DNA of 64,000 bases from Cycas panzhihuaensis (taxonomy: Eukaryota; Cycadophyta): the NCBI GenBank assembly GCA_023213395.1, contig CM041465.1, positions 244,349,741 to 244,413,740 on the forward strand. The letters are read 5' to 3'. Both the position numbers and the translations under genes were made by a program. This document shows, in pieces, positions 24,358-32,815 of the stretch (positions are counted from its first letter, which is position 1; the number at the start of each line of letters is the position of its first letter). The notes beneath the pieces were generated by a model. It saw only the letters and a list, made by a program, of their open reading frames with translations. It did not search any database and was not told the origin of the DNA.

Positions 24358-25599
24358 TTTGAAAGCAATGTAATCAATAAGAAAATAATGATGTGTTTGA
24401 AAGCAAACTTAAAAAATCTTTTTCACTTATGTAAAACTGAAATAAACAGAAATATAAAGAGTTTTCAAAAAAAATGCCAATTTCTCAAATGAGTAATGTA
24501 AATCTTCAATATAAAAAAATTCCTTTTTATATAAAGTAACTTTTCTTTGAGAAAAATATATATTACCTTATAAACAAATGCTAGTTCAAAACAACTTAAA
24601 ATGCTTGTAGAAAGATCAAGCAGAAACTTTGAGTAAACAATGAGATATGAACTAGAATTTTCTTAAAAATTTTGAAAGAAGACAAGCTTATTAGGATGTA
24701 CGTGTATGCTCAACTTTAACAGCTTGAAAATTATACTGAATAATGTCAGAATAACTTAAGATTCTACCAATATGTAGACTAATAAGGTGTGAATCCAATG
24801 AAAGTAACAGTTTTGAAAACGGGTACAAATAAATCACGATTTGAATGAGGCAAATGTATAGACCTCCTTATGGGACCTAACAAGAGCAGGGTAGACAAAA
24901 ATTGCATAAAATTACTAATTAACTTATAGAAGATGTTGAAAAGGGATCAAATATTATTTATGAGATGTTCAATGTTCTTTCAATTGAAAATTTTTGAAAA
25001 ATATATAAAAAGAGGTGTAAAAAACAGTAGATTTAGGGCAATAAGGTACTTCTACTTTGACTAATTTGAAATATAGGAAGATAATGTCAAAATATATAAA
25101 AAAATATGTCAAAATGAAGAGAAATGAGTCAGCTTCCCAACGAAGCTGACGGAATTGAAATCTAATAAAAAATGAGAAAGTTATAGTGAAAAATGTAAAA
25201 GGTATTTTTATGTAGAATGTTAGGAAACAGGCAAAAACCAACTAAATTTCTTATTTCAGCAATTAAAATATTAGTGAAGATGAACTCAAAAAATTGAAGT
25301 AAAAAGTGGGTATTAAATTCTATACAACGTAGATCGCTATAGAGGTAATTTAGGCAAAAAATAGTTTACCAGTAATAAATGACAGCTAGTTCTAAAAATG
25401 ATTTTGTTAAAAATGAGAAAATTGCTAAAATTTTGAAAGTCTAATGTTAAAATGGTCAAAACAGGGTCAAATTAGCACCAAATTAGTCATATAACCAGTC
25501 GAAATCAATGTACAGAAAATTTCTGATCTATTGGGGTAGGTTTCGTCTGAAACCGATAAGCCAGCGAGAAGTTATGGCCACAAAAGCGCCAATAACCCT
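24358..25599 (-). other. NaD internal AT-rich region
   Basis: Sequence shared with NaF (39960-41100) with moderate divergence, for example the 'gacctcctt..gggacctaacaagagcag' block at 24860-24890 against 40480-40510. No coding frame is convincing. It is the conserved shoulder of the family on this side of the variable core. Confidence 0.6.
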
Positions 25600-25830
25600 A
25601 TGAAGAATAAAATTTTGAAACAAATAAAGTTTAAAATTTAAACAACGGGTCTGAAGATAGACTGAACCGAGATTGAACCCAAGATCAATCAGAGAACAAA
25701 GACCTCTGATGCCAGGAGGGTGAACTCGCTCGTCGAGTTAAAAGGATAAAAAATTATCAAAACTTTAAAACCAGAATTGAAAAAACATATAATAAATTTG
25801 AATTTTTCAAACTTTATATTATTAAAACCC

Positions 25831-26016
25831 TCAAAGTAATAATAATTGCGACTGAAATGCGAATCAACGGCGAATCGTATTGAATTAATAAATCAACCGA
25901 ATGCCAAATAATATCAAAGCGGATCAAAGTAATAATAATTGCGGCTAAAAGGCGAATCAACGGCGAACCGTATTGAATTAATAAATCAACCAAATACCAA
26001 ATAATATCAAAGCGGA
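25831..26016. repeat. 93-bp tandem duplication
   Basis: Two copies, starting at TCAAAGTAAT (25831 and 25924), period 93 bp, with scattered substitutions. Because 93 is a multiple of three, the minus-strand frame at 26053-25814 shows a 31-residue protein repeat (for example IRFDIIW twice), a by-product of the DNA repeat. Confidence 0.85.
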
Positions 26017-26160
26017 TTACGGACGGGTCTAAGCTGCAATAAATGAGCAACAAAAAGTATATATGTCAATGTTAATGGAATATGCAAGACGGGCAGCCGA
26101 TTAACGACGCAAATGACGCAAGACAGAATTTATGCGGATAAATAATAATAAAATCGCAAA

Positions 26161-26309
26161 TAGCACACAGATCCAATATCAAACGGATGCAATAGCACGC
26201 AGATCCAATATCAAACGGATGCAATAAATGATAACGGGCAAAAAATAGCACGCAGATCCAATATCAAACGGATGCAATAGCACGTAAATCCAATATCAAA
26301 CAGATGCAA
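26161..26309. repeat. 32-bp units in an 85-bp higher-order repeat
   Basis: Units beginning TAGCAC at 26161, 26193, 26246 and 26278 (spacing 32, 53, 32), each containing 'gatccaatatcaaac'. The pair plus a 'aatgataacgggca' spacer repeats with an 85-bp period. Confidence 0.9.
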
Positions 26310-26766
26310 GAAATGATAACGGGCAGACGCAGCGCGGTGATTGATGACGCAAATGACGCAGGACAGAATTTTTGCATATTAATGAGCACGGACGAAAATG
26401 AGTATTCGGCTCATGGATAGAATTTGCTAAGACGGAGGGAAACGAGTCTTTGAGAGCATGGACAGAATTTGCCATGCAGTATACAGAATTGCTAACACGG
26501 AGGGAAACAGCGCGCCGAAGTATACACTGACACAAGTGCGTGGAAGAACGCAACACACTGACACAAGTGCATGGAAGAAACACAACCGAGTAGGTATAAA
26601 GCACGGAATGGCTAATAGAGAGGAGACGAGCCAAGGACGGAATGGATTTAATATGCAAATAATGAAGGCAAGATGCCTTAGCAGACGATTGCGTACAATA
26701 ATGAAGCACGAAGCGAGACGACGTACGGAGGGCGAGATAGTATACAGGCTGAGTAGCGTCAGCAAC

Positions 26767-26820
26767 AAGCGAGGCACACAGGCCAAGCGAGGCACACAGG
26801 CCAAGCGAGGCACACAGGCC
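26767..26820. repeat. 18-bp tandem triplet
   Basis: Three exact copies of AAGCGAGGCACACAGGCC at 26767, 26785 and 26803. On the minus strand, 'gcctgtgtgcctcgc' gives the ACVPRL-type repeat seen in a spurious frame there. Confidence 0.95.
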
Positions 26821-27113
26821 TTAGCAGCGTTAACATGGAGAGAGGGTGTCAATAATGCAGGAGAGCTGGCTTAGACTATATATATGTTTGTAAAAGGATG
26901 CACAAATTGTAAAAAAAGCTATATATATGCTGAGATTAATCCAGTACAGATGGTAACAGTACTACAGATCTATCGAGCGCTTATATATTGAAGATCAAAG
27001 GAACAAGTAAAATATATATATATCAAAAAATTTATTTATTTATATGTTGAAAATCAAAAGGAACGAAGAACCTGGTTCCCGTATGGTTGTACTTCTGAGC
27101 TGGAGAACTTCCT

Positions 27114-27335
27114 TCACGGTGGATGAAATTCTGATCCGTCTTCTCTAGTGGATAGATGAGCTCGCCAGAATCTCAACGAGCAGTCATATGGATACGTTTC
27201 ACCAGATGTATGAGCAACTGGAAACGATTGTAGCAGCTTCTTCAAATTTCTAAGTGCATTCTCCAAAGATATAGATCTCATTGTAGATGCTTCTCCGACT
27301 ACCGAATATGCCCAAAAAGCGTAGATCCAGAACAA
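27114..27335 (-). CDS. Possible captured gene fragment in NaD
   Basis: A minus-strand frame of 73 codons with varied, protein-like composition: SISLENALRNLKKLLQSFPV, then HTSGETYPYDCSLRFWRAHL. It differs from the A-rich family sequence on its left and right in base use and has no counterpart in NaF. I do not recognise the family. It could be an exon fragment of a host gene picked up by the element, or chance. No start context or splice sites can be assigned. Confidence 0.3.
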   Translation of the reverse strand: MFWIYAFWAYSVVGEASTMRSISLENALRNLKKLLQSFPVAHTSGETYPYDCSLRFWRAHLSTREDGSEFHPP

Positions 27336-27889
27336 TCTTAAAAATATAGTCAGAAAATATGATGAAAAAATGTAGATCTGAGCTAAATATAGTATAAAGT
27401 GCTGAAAAACCTTGACACAATAAGCAGATTTATAATAAAATAGCAGATCTGAAGTAACAAGTTGCAGATCTTTGAAGAAAACTTGATAACTTTTGTATGC
27501 AGCTGATGCTCTTTTGCAACCGCAAAAATATCAAATAAGTAGACAAAAAACTTGTAAACTGTTAAAATATATGATAAATCTGTAAATCTGAAGAGAAAAT
27601 AACTTGAATATGAGAATAAAACTTGAATGTATATAACTTGTTGCTGAAAATCCTTTGTAGATCTGCACAAATCTAAAAATAGATTTCAGTAATATTTGTT
27701 GAACTAGAAATATAGCTCAATAATAATCAAAATCTGCTGAAATAATATATAAAACTTGCTAAAAATTTTTAGAAAACAAATATAGTTAATATATCTTACT
27801 TGTAAAAAAAACTGTTGTAGAATGTCAGTAGATCCTGTTGCTCTTCTTCAAAACTCCACAGGTCAGCAATCGCCTGCTCTGATACCAAA
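27336..27889 (-). other. NaD A-rich leader with primer-binding site
   Basis: The A-rich plus-strand sequence with repeated 'tagatctga' words is shared with NaF (43400-44300). At 27876-27887 GCTCTGATACCA is the complement of TGGTATCAGAGC, the canonical initiator tRNA-Met primer-binding site, two bases from the LTR at 27890. One PBS copy is present here, against two in NaF and five in the remnant at 31860-32032. Confidence 0.8.
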
Positions 27890-28296
27890 TGAAGGAATAA
27901 TAAACTAGCAGGAGAACAGGTCAGAATATATATCCAATAACCATTAACCAGTATTGCATCAACACATCAATGTGTCACAATCACAATAGCATAAAGAACA
28001 TGAAATCCTTATTGTTCAATCCATTGTAGCAGAAATGAGCATTACAAATCTCCTCAAAGAAGGCAGTGTCTAAAGACACCAGGGTTGTACACCCCTTAAC
28101 ATTTATAGTTTGAGGGAGGAGGGAAACTCCTCAACCCCTGAATTCAAATTAATAATAAAATAATACAACTTAACTCAAATAAAACTAACTCAGCTTACCT
28201 TAACTTACCTTGACATGTTTAGTATCACATGTCTAAATTGAGGTGTACAATCCTGGTAGGTAAGAGGGAGTTGAGTGATGACATTACACTCCAACA
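27890..28296 (-). repeat. Middle LTR of the NaD tandem (family 3)
   Basis: 407 bp, TGAAGGAATAATAAAC to ACTCCAACA. A PBS abuts its left side and a polypurine-tract complement (TTCTCCCCCTTAAT, 28297-28310) abuts its right, so it acts as 5' LTR of NaD and 3' LTR of a second partial unit. Confidence 0.92.
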
Positions 28297-28608
28297 TTCT
28301 CCCCCTTAATGTCAGCACGAACACTTGTATCTTTTCCTTGAACTTGTGGAATTGGTACTTGAAAAAAACTTTGAAATTCTGATCTTGATCTTTATCAACT
28401 CTTCTTACCCTTACAGTCACATATATCTCTTTATCGTAGAATGATGTAGGAAGACTATAGGTAGATGAAACTTCATGCAAATGTAGATGAATAGCTGTAA
28501 TTTAGACTTTATCAACTGGAACATTAGGAAGGCTTTGAACTTGAACTTTTGTAATCTTTATGCTTTGAACAGTTGCCATATCATCAGGTTCATTCTTCGT
28601 TATGTCAT
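28297..28608 (-). mobile_element. Partial second NaD unit
   Basis: About 312 bp nearly identical to the NaD internal end at 23625-23936, starting at the polypurine tract and breaking off after 'cgttatgtcataa'. The break coincides with the left edge of the inverted segment. Together with the LTR fragment at 31699-31857 and the PBS array it forms what is left of a tandem LTR-internal-LTR-internal-LTR arrangement. Confidence 0.85.
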
Positions 28609-30607
28609 AATAAGGGAAATCATCCACAAGATTAATCAAATGCTTAGTCACAACCTTGATAATCTGAAGGCCAAGGGCTACCTCAACAAAAAATAAGATA
28701 GTCAGACCAAACCAGTATCCCTTTAAGGGGAAATTAAACAATTATATGTGAATGGTATAACTATAAATGACACTTTGCAAAAGTCTATAGAACTGCCACT
28801 TATAAATTAGCCAAGTTCTAACTAAAACATGGACCTCACAATGTTGAGAAAACTTATGAAGAATCATTTGGTAGTGTAGGTTTTGCATAAGTTTACTTTT
28901 AAAGAATTGAGGTATCTTTAGTATCAACTACCATTGACCAATCACAAAGATACTTTGAATCTTAATGCAGATATATCACTTGTGAATTTCCTTCACCAAT
29001 GCCAACCCCTATTAGAATAAATAACATTACTTCAATCGATAGATACTAGATCATAGACACATGATCAATTCAATATATGATGTGTAATTACAGTCTATAT
29101 CAAACATTTGACTCAAATTTTCAAGGAGTTATTCACATGGATGATAAATCATAATAACCTGTTGAAGGAATTAGTAACATTTACTTGAAACTCCCTAGCT
29201 TAAGAGATCTCATATTAATTGATGTCCTCTATATACTCAATCTCAAACAAAACCTACTCTCCTTATTCACACTCATCTCTTATTGATTTAATTTGAGTGT
29301 AATTGCAAATGACTAGACTCTCTATGTCATTTATCCTCTAGCTAATAGAGTGGTCTTAACTAGACATCTCACTGGAAAACTCTTTCAATTAAATGGCTCT
29401 CTATTTTCTAGAGCTTATTGTACCCAAATCCCTTATGTTGATGAGTAATTTATATTTAATAACATCCTGACCCACCTAAAGCTGTCACATGAAGCTCTTT
29501 AGCATGCTCATATAGGCCATTTTTATATCAATTGACTTAGAGATCTTTGTAACACTCTTTTAGGTCTTCTAAAGTTATCCTCTAAGCCCTTCAAATGGGA
29601 AGCCTATATCATTACTAAATCTCATAAAAAACCCTTTCCAAAAGGTTAGTGGAAATTGATCCATCTATTACAATTGGTATATTCTAATCTATGTGGACCA
29701 ATGCCCATTCCTTCACTAAAGGGCAATTTATATTACATCTCTTTTATTAATGATTTCACCAAGAAAGTATGGGTGGATTTTCTAACCAAGAAAGATGATA
29801 TCTTTAGTGTCTTTAAAGAATTAAGATAGCAATTCAAATGACTTCAAATAGATATTGGTGGCAAATATACATTACATGAATTTGAAAATTACCTTCAAGA
29901 TAATAGAATCAAACATCAAACAATAGTAGTAGGTACCCCATAACAAAATAGAGTTGTCGAGCATATGAATATGACAATCATGAATATGGCTCAAGTTATG
30001 TTTATATATAAAAATGTACCTACCTACCTATGGGCCCAAGCCATTTAGATAGTTGTTTACTACATTAATATTGTTAGCCCATCAAAGCAAGGATAATCAC
30101 TTAATAAAAAATGGGTAAGATAGGCCTCTACTATTCACTACTTTACATTTTTTGGCTCTATATGCTATGCCCATATTCTAGATATAGATTAAAATAAATT
30201 CTAACCAAGGGCACTTAAAAGTAGCTTTATCATATACCTTATGGATAAGAAATGGTACATGGTCTTTATACCTTTATAATAAAAATTTATCATTACTAGA
30301 GATACTATTTTTGTAGAGATAAAGGATCAATTACTTAGACTAGACTCAAAATACATTTATATCACTATAATGATGCTACTAAGTATGGTATTTAGATTCC
30401 AAAATTTGGAGTGGGGGGACACACATAAATTACTCTAAATATCAAAAATTGACAATAGAGTCTTAGAGGATATAAGTTATGACTCTAAACCAATGAATGC
30501 TCATCCAATACCATCATTTGAGAATAATAGAGTTAACAAAGACAAAGATATTATAGAAGAATCATCCTCTACACCTTTAGTTAACAAAGGTAAAATAGTG
30601 GTATAAG
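28609..30607 (+). pseudogene. CopA zinc knuckle-protease-integrase, inverted
   Basis: Plus-strand copy of the part missing from CopA, colinear with CopC 18400-16350 in reverse. In order: Gln/Arg-rich Gag tail (28610-28710), protease region (about 29030-29220), HHCC region (about 29460-29560) and integrase (about 29690-30120). The latter contains NLCGPMPIPSLKGNLYYISF, an INDF motif (normally IDDF) and QNRVVEHMNMT, where the usual E-R/K is E-H. The end of the linker stops at ATAAG, the CopB target duplication. Stops are frequent. It belongs to CopA, not to a separate plus-strand element: its ends fit the gap in CopA exactly. Confidence 0.8.
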
Positions 30608-30905
30608 TGAAAAGGGTTAATGTCACAAGGTCATTACATTAGTTGATTATTTCTAAAATGGGTCTTAAGTAAACTTTAAATTAGATCACTTAAGTGAAAT
30701 GCATTTTCATATGTATCATGTGTAATTTCATTTCACCTAACTCTAATAATCCCTCTCTCAATATAAAAGTAAAAGCTCAATGGAGGAGGCTCATTCTTAC
30801 CTCTCCATTTTGTAAGAGCCACTTTCTTTCTCTCAAGTCTCTCTTACTCCCATATTTGCCTTTATGTTTAGTGCATGGAGATAAAGGATAAATCCATGCT
30901 TTTCA
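30608..30905 (+). repeat. CopB 5' LTR, inverted (family 2)
   Basis: 298 bp, TGAAAAGGGTTAATG to CATGCTTTTCA. It is the reverse complement family of 9117-9414, with the same length. It is followed by TGGTATTAGAGC at 30908-30919, a PBS with one change from the initiator-Met complement, which marks it as a 5' LTR. Confidence 0.92.
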
Positions 30906-30907
30906 TG

Positions 30908-31698
30908 TGGTATTAGAGCTTACTTCCTTCATATTCCTCATTTGTACTTATAATGGAGCCATCACTTCCTTCTCCCCCACAATCCATATGGTGAAGGAGA
31001 TTGTGAAAGTGGATTCAGAAACATTTTCAAGTTATTATCATAGAATATTTTATATTGTTTACTTTCCCTTTCTCTTTGGCATGTTTAGAAGTACAATATA
31101 AGGAGTTGTAAGGCCTAAGGATTCTAATCCTTTGGTGTCCATTCATGCTATCTCATTCTTCATTTCTTTCCCCTCTTTTTATTTAGCTTTTAGAAGAATG
31201 ATTGTAAGGGGAGGTTTTACCCACTTTTTTTAAAGAATTTCAAGACATTTAAAATATCCATCATTGTATGCTCTCACCTTTCCCATATTGGGACCATGGT
31301 GATAAAAAAATAATGGAAATTTCATATGGTATCATATGTTAATGAGATATTAACAACTTAAAATTTCTATAGAAATGAAATTTTCTTACTAAACTTCACA
31401 GGTTTATAAAATCTTCTACAAAGCTCCAATTAACCTGATTCTGATTTTCAAAGATGAGGCTCTGAGTCTACTTTCTAGAACAAAAATTGGCACCTAATTT
31501 TGGTATCATATGAGAAAGATATTATTGTTTTAGTAAATAGTGGTTATTTTTAGTAAGAATTATAGAAAAATATATTCTTCTAATTTTGCAAGGCTGCCAA
31601 AAACTTTTTAGAACTCATTTGGACCTGATTCTACTTCCTAAATATGAAGCATTGAGTCTAGTTTATAGCACAAAAATTAGCACTCTATTTCATTATCA
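30908..31698 (+). other. CopB outer leader with PBS, inverted
   Basis: PBS at 30908-30919, then about 780 bp of AT-rich leader without a convincing gene. Short frames at 30907-31101 are not conserved. Together with 22029-23217 it makes a leader of about 2 kb, equal to those of CopA and CopC. It stops where a family-3 LTR fragment begins. Confidence 0.7.
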
Positions 31699-31857
31699 TT
31701 TGTAATGCTCATTATTGCTGCAATGGATTGAACAACAAGGCTTTCATGTTCTTTATGCTATTGTGATTGTGACACACTGATGTATTGATGTAATATTAGT
31801 TTATGGTTATTTGATATATATTCTGACCTGTTCTTCTTGCAAATTTATATTCCTACA
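31699..31857 (+). repeat. Truncated family-3 LTR
   Basis: About 159 bp matching the reverse complement of the first 159 bp of the plus-strand family-3 LTR (compare 27890-28048), ending TTCCTACA. The missing 248 bp were deleted at the junction with the CopB leader, which also explains the lack of a right target duplication for NaD. Confidence 0.85.
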
Positions 31858-31859
31858 TT

Positions 31860-32051
31860 TGGTATTAGAGCTTAGTTTGGCTATCTATTTTCCATCATTT
31901 GGTATCAGAGCATAGTCTTGCTATTATTATTCCTTCATTTGGTATCAAAGCATAGTTCTGCAAGTATATTTTCCATCATTTGGTATCAGAGCATAGTCTT
32001 GTTATTATTATTCCTTCATTTGGTATCAGAGCATAGTTCTGCAAGTATATT
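31860..32051 (+). repeat. Tandem array of primer-binding-site motifs
   Basis: TGGTATTAGAGC (31860), TGGTATCAGAGC (31900), TGGTATCAAAGC (31940), TGGTATCAGAGC (31981) and TGGTATCAGAGC (32021): five PBS motifs spaced 40, 40, 41 and 40 bp. The spacers alternate between two types, one ending 'ttattattccttcatt' and one ending 'atattttccatcat', giving an 80-bp dimer. Each spacer end resembles the terminus of the family-3 LTR (ATTCCTTCA followed by TT and the PBS), so each unit looks like an LTR-end/PBS junction. Confidence 0.9.
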
Positions 32052-32815
32052 TTCCATCACTTCCTCTTCTTCTTACTTGATTATTTCCTTAGCCACGAGA
32101 GGGACCTTGATTCTTTGTTAGTAAGCTTCTTCTTCCATTTCAAATGCTATATCTAGAAGAGAGTTAGAGGCTATAAAATTGGTATTAAAGGTCTTGTCAA
32201 ATTTTATAAACTTCTTAGCAAATGCTTCGAAGTTGAGTATTTTTAATGTTTTACTAAATTGAAGACTTCCAAGCAAATATTTATAATTAGGGACATGTAG
32301 ATATGATTGGATCAAGAATGCTCAAGTGATATATTAGGTCTTAAAATCTTTGTTAATTACCTATTTTATTAGTCGAAGGAGATTTATTGTCTCATGAGCT
32401 CATCCCTTCTTCATTTTTAGTTTATTCATTTTCAGTATAAGATGAATAAATTTTAGGTCTAACTTGGTATCAAAATTCATTATTGAAAACTTTGAGGACC
32501 TTCCAAGCTATATCATGTTCCTCTTCGTTAATTAAATTATGTGTAGAATGATTAGTAACTAATAGAATTCCTACATGAATCTTCTCATTATCTATCTCCC
32601 ATTATAGTTTGATTATAGCATCTATCGGAGTTGTTGGAGTAGTTCCATCAAAAAGTAGATGTTGTAGTTGTTACAGGTGTGATGGGTATAGGTTGCAAGT
32701 GGGATTTCTAAATGCATTTATACTTTGCATAATTTTTAATTATAATATACCATAAATCCCAATTTTCTTTGCCTTTCAATATGCAGTTGATGTTCTGCTT
32801 AAACTATGATGATAT
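32052..32815 (-). pseudogene. CopA gag remnant
   Basis: Minus-strand homologue of CopC gag. The start codon position (32815-32813) reads ATA instead of ATG, and the fourth codon is a stop (TAG). The following FKQNINCILKGKENWDLWY keeps the Gag entry motif. The frame runs to the Gly/Arg-rich tail at 32052, where the inversion breakpoint lies; the next part of the protein is at 28609 on the other strand. A short open stretch (32315-32118) covers the gag C-terminal region. Confidence 0.75.

Larger units (their letters stand above)
25600..26880. other. NaD CpG-rich, tandem-repeat core
   Basis: This block is CpG-rich and much less AT-rich than its surroundings and has no counterpart in NaF. It contains three local tandem arrays (listed separately) and dispersed copies of 'gacgcaaatgacgca' (about 26106 and 26346) and 'ggacagaattt'. 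A plus-strand frame of 138 codons at 26458-26874 consists largely of repeats and has no family signature. The origin is unknown: captured host DNA or a satellite-like insertion are both possible. Confidence 0.6.
23218..28296 (-). mobile_element. NaD, non-autonomous LTR element (family 3)
   Basis: Two 407-bp LTRs (23218-23624, 27890-28296) enclose 4.3 kb. Reading on the minus strand: PBS TGGTATCAGAGC (27887-27876, a perfect initiator-Met complement), A-rich leader, an unrelated core (about 25600-27335), a gag-like gene (24357-23830), polypurine tract (rc of 23625-23638), 3' LTR. No protease, integrase, RT or RNase H motif is visible, so it would need proteins in trans. Left flank is CCATG; no right duplication is seen because a second partial unit follows the right LTR. 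NaF at 38800-44786 is a second family member. The LTRs look close to each other, suggesting a relatively recent insertion. Confidence 0.85.
9117..31698 (-). mobile_element. CopB, minus-strand Ty1/copia, partly inverted
   Basis: The 3' LTR is at 9117-9414 in the original orientation. The 5' LTR (30608-30905), PBS and outer leader lie in the opposite orientation because of the 28609-32051 inversion. Target duplication: CTTCT at 9112-9116, and ATAAG at 30603-30607, which is CTTAT once re-inverted (one mismatch). Gag-pol is at 22028-21414 plus 13782-9883, split by CopC. The leader is split by NaD. CopB parts sum to about 7.5 kb, close to CopC. Both LTRs are exactly 298 bp, so the pairing is well supported despite the rearrangement. 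Confidence 0.85.
28609..32051. other. Inverted 3.4-kb segment
   Basis: Within these limits CopA, CopB and family-3 parts are all in the plus orientation, while the same elements outside are minus. Left edge: CopA Gag tail 'aagggaaatcatccac' starts at about 28611. Right edge: the minus-strand CopA Gag tail resumes at 32052 with 'ttcctcttcttcttac'. In CopC these two sequences are adjacent (about 18385-18415, 'gatgattttccttatttcttcctcttcc'), so the CopA breakpoint is precise to a few bases. The other breakpoint joins the partial NaD unit to the PBS array. Confidence 0.85.

Noticed and set aside
26161-26309. Spaced 32-bp repeats resembling a CRISPR array
   Set aside because: Units are partly contiguous, belong to an 85-bp higher-order tandem repeat, and the context is a plant retroelement.
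26458-26874. Plus-strand 138-codon frame in NaD
   Set aside because: Built largely from DNA tandem repeats (KRGTQA three times from the 18-bp unit), with frames also open on the other strand; no domain.
28609-30607. Independent plus-strand copia element
   Set aside because: It lacks gag start, RT, RNase H and LTRs of its own, and both ends match the gap in CopA precisely; an inversion accounts for it.
31860-32051. Repeated tRNA-like motifs as possible tRNA genes or fragments
   Set aside because: Only the 12-base complement of the initiator tRNA 3' end is present; no cloverleaf, A box or B box. They are primer-binding sites.
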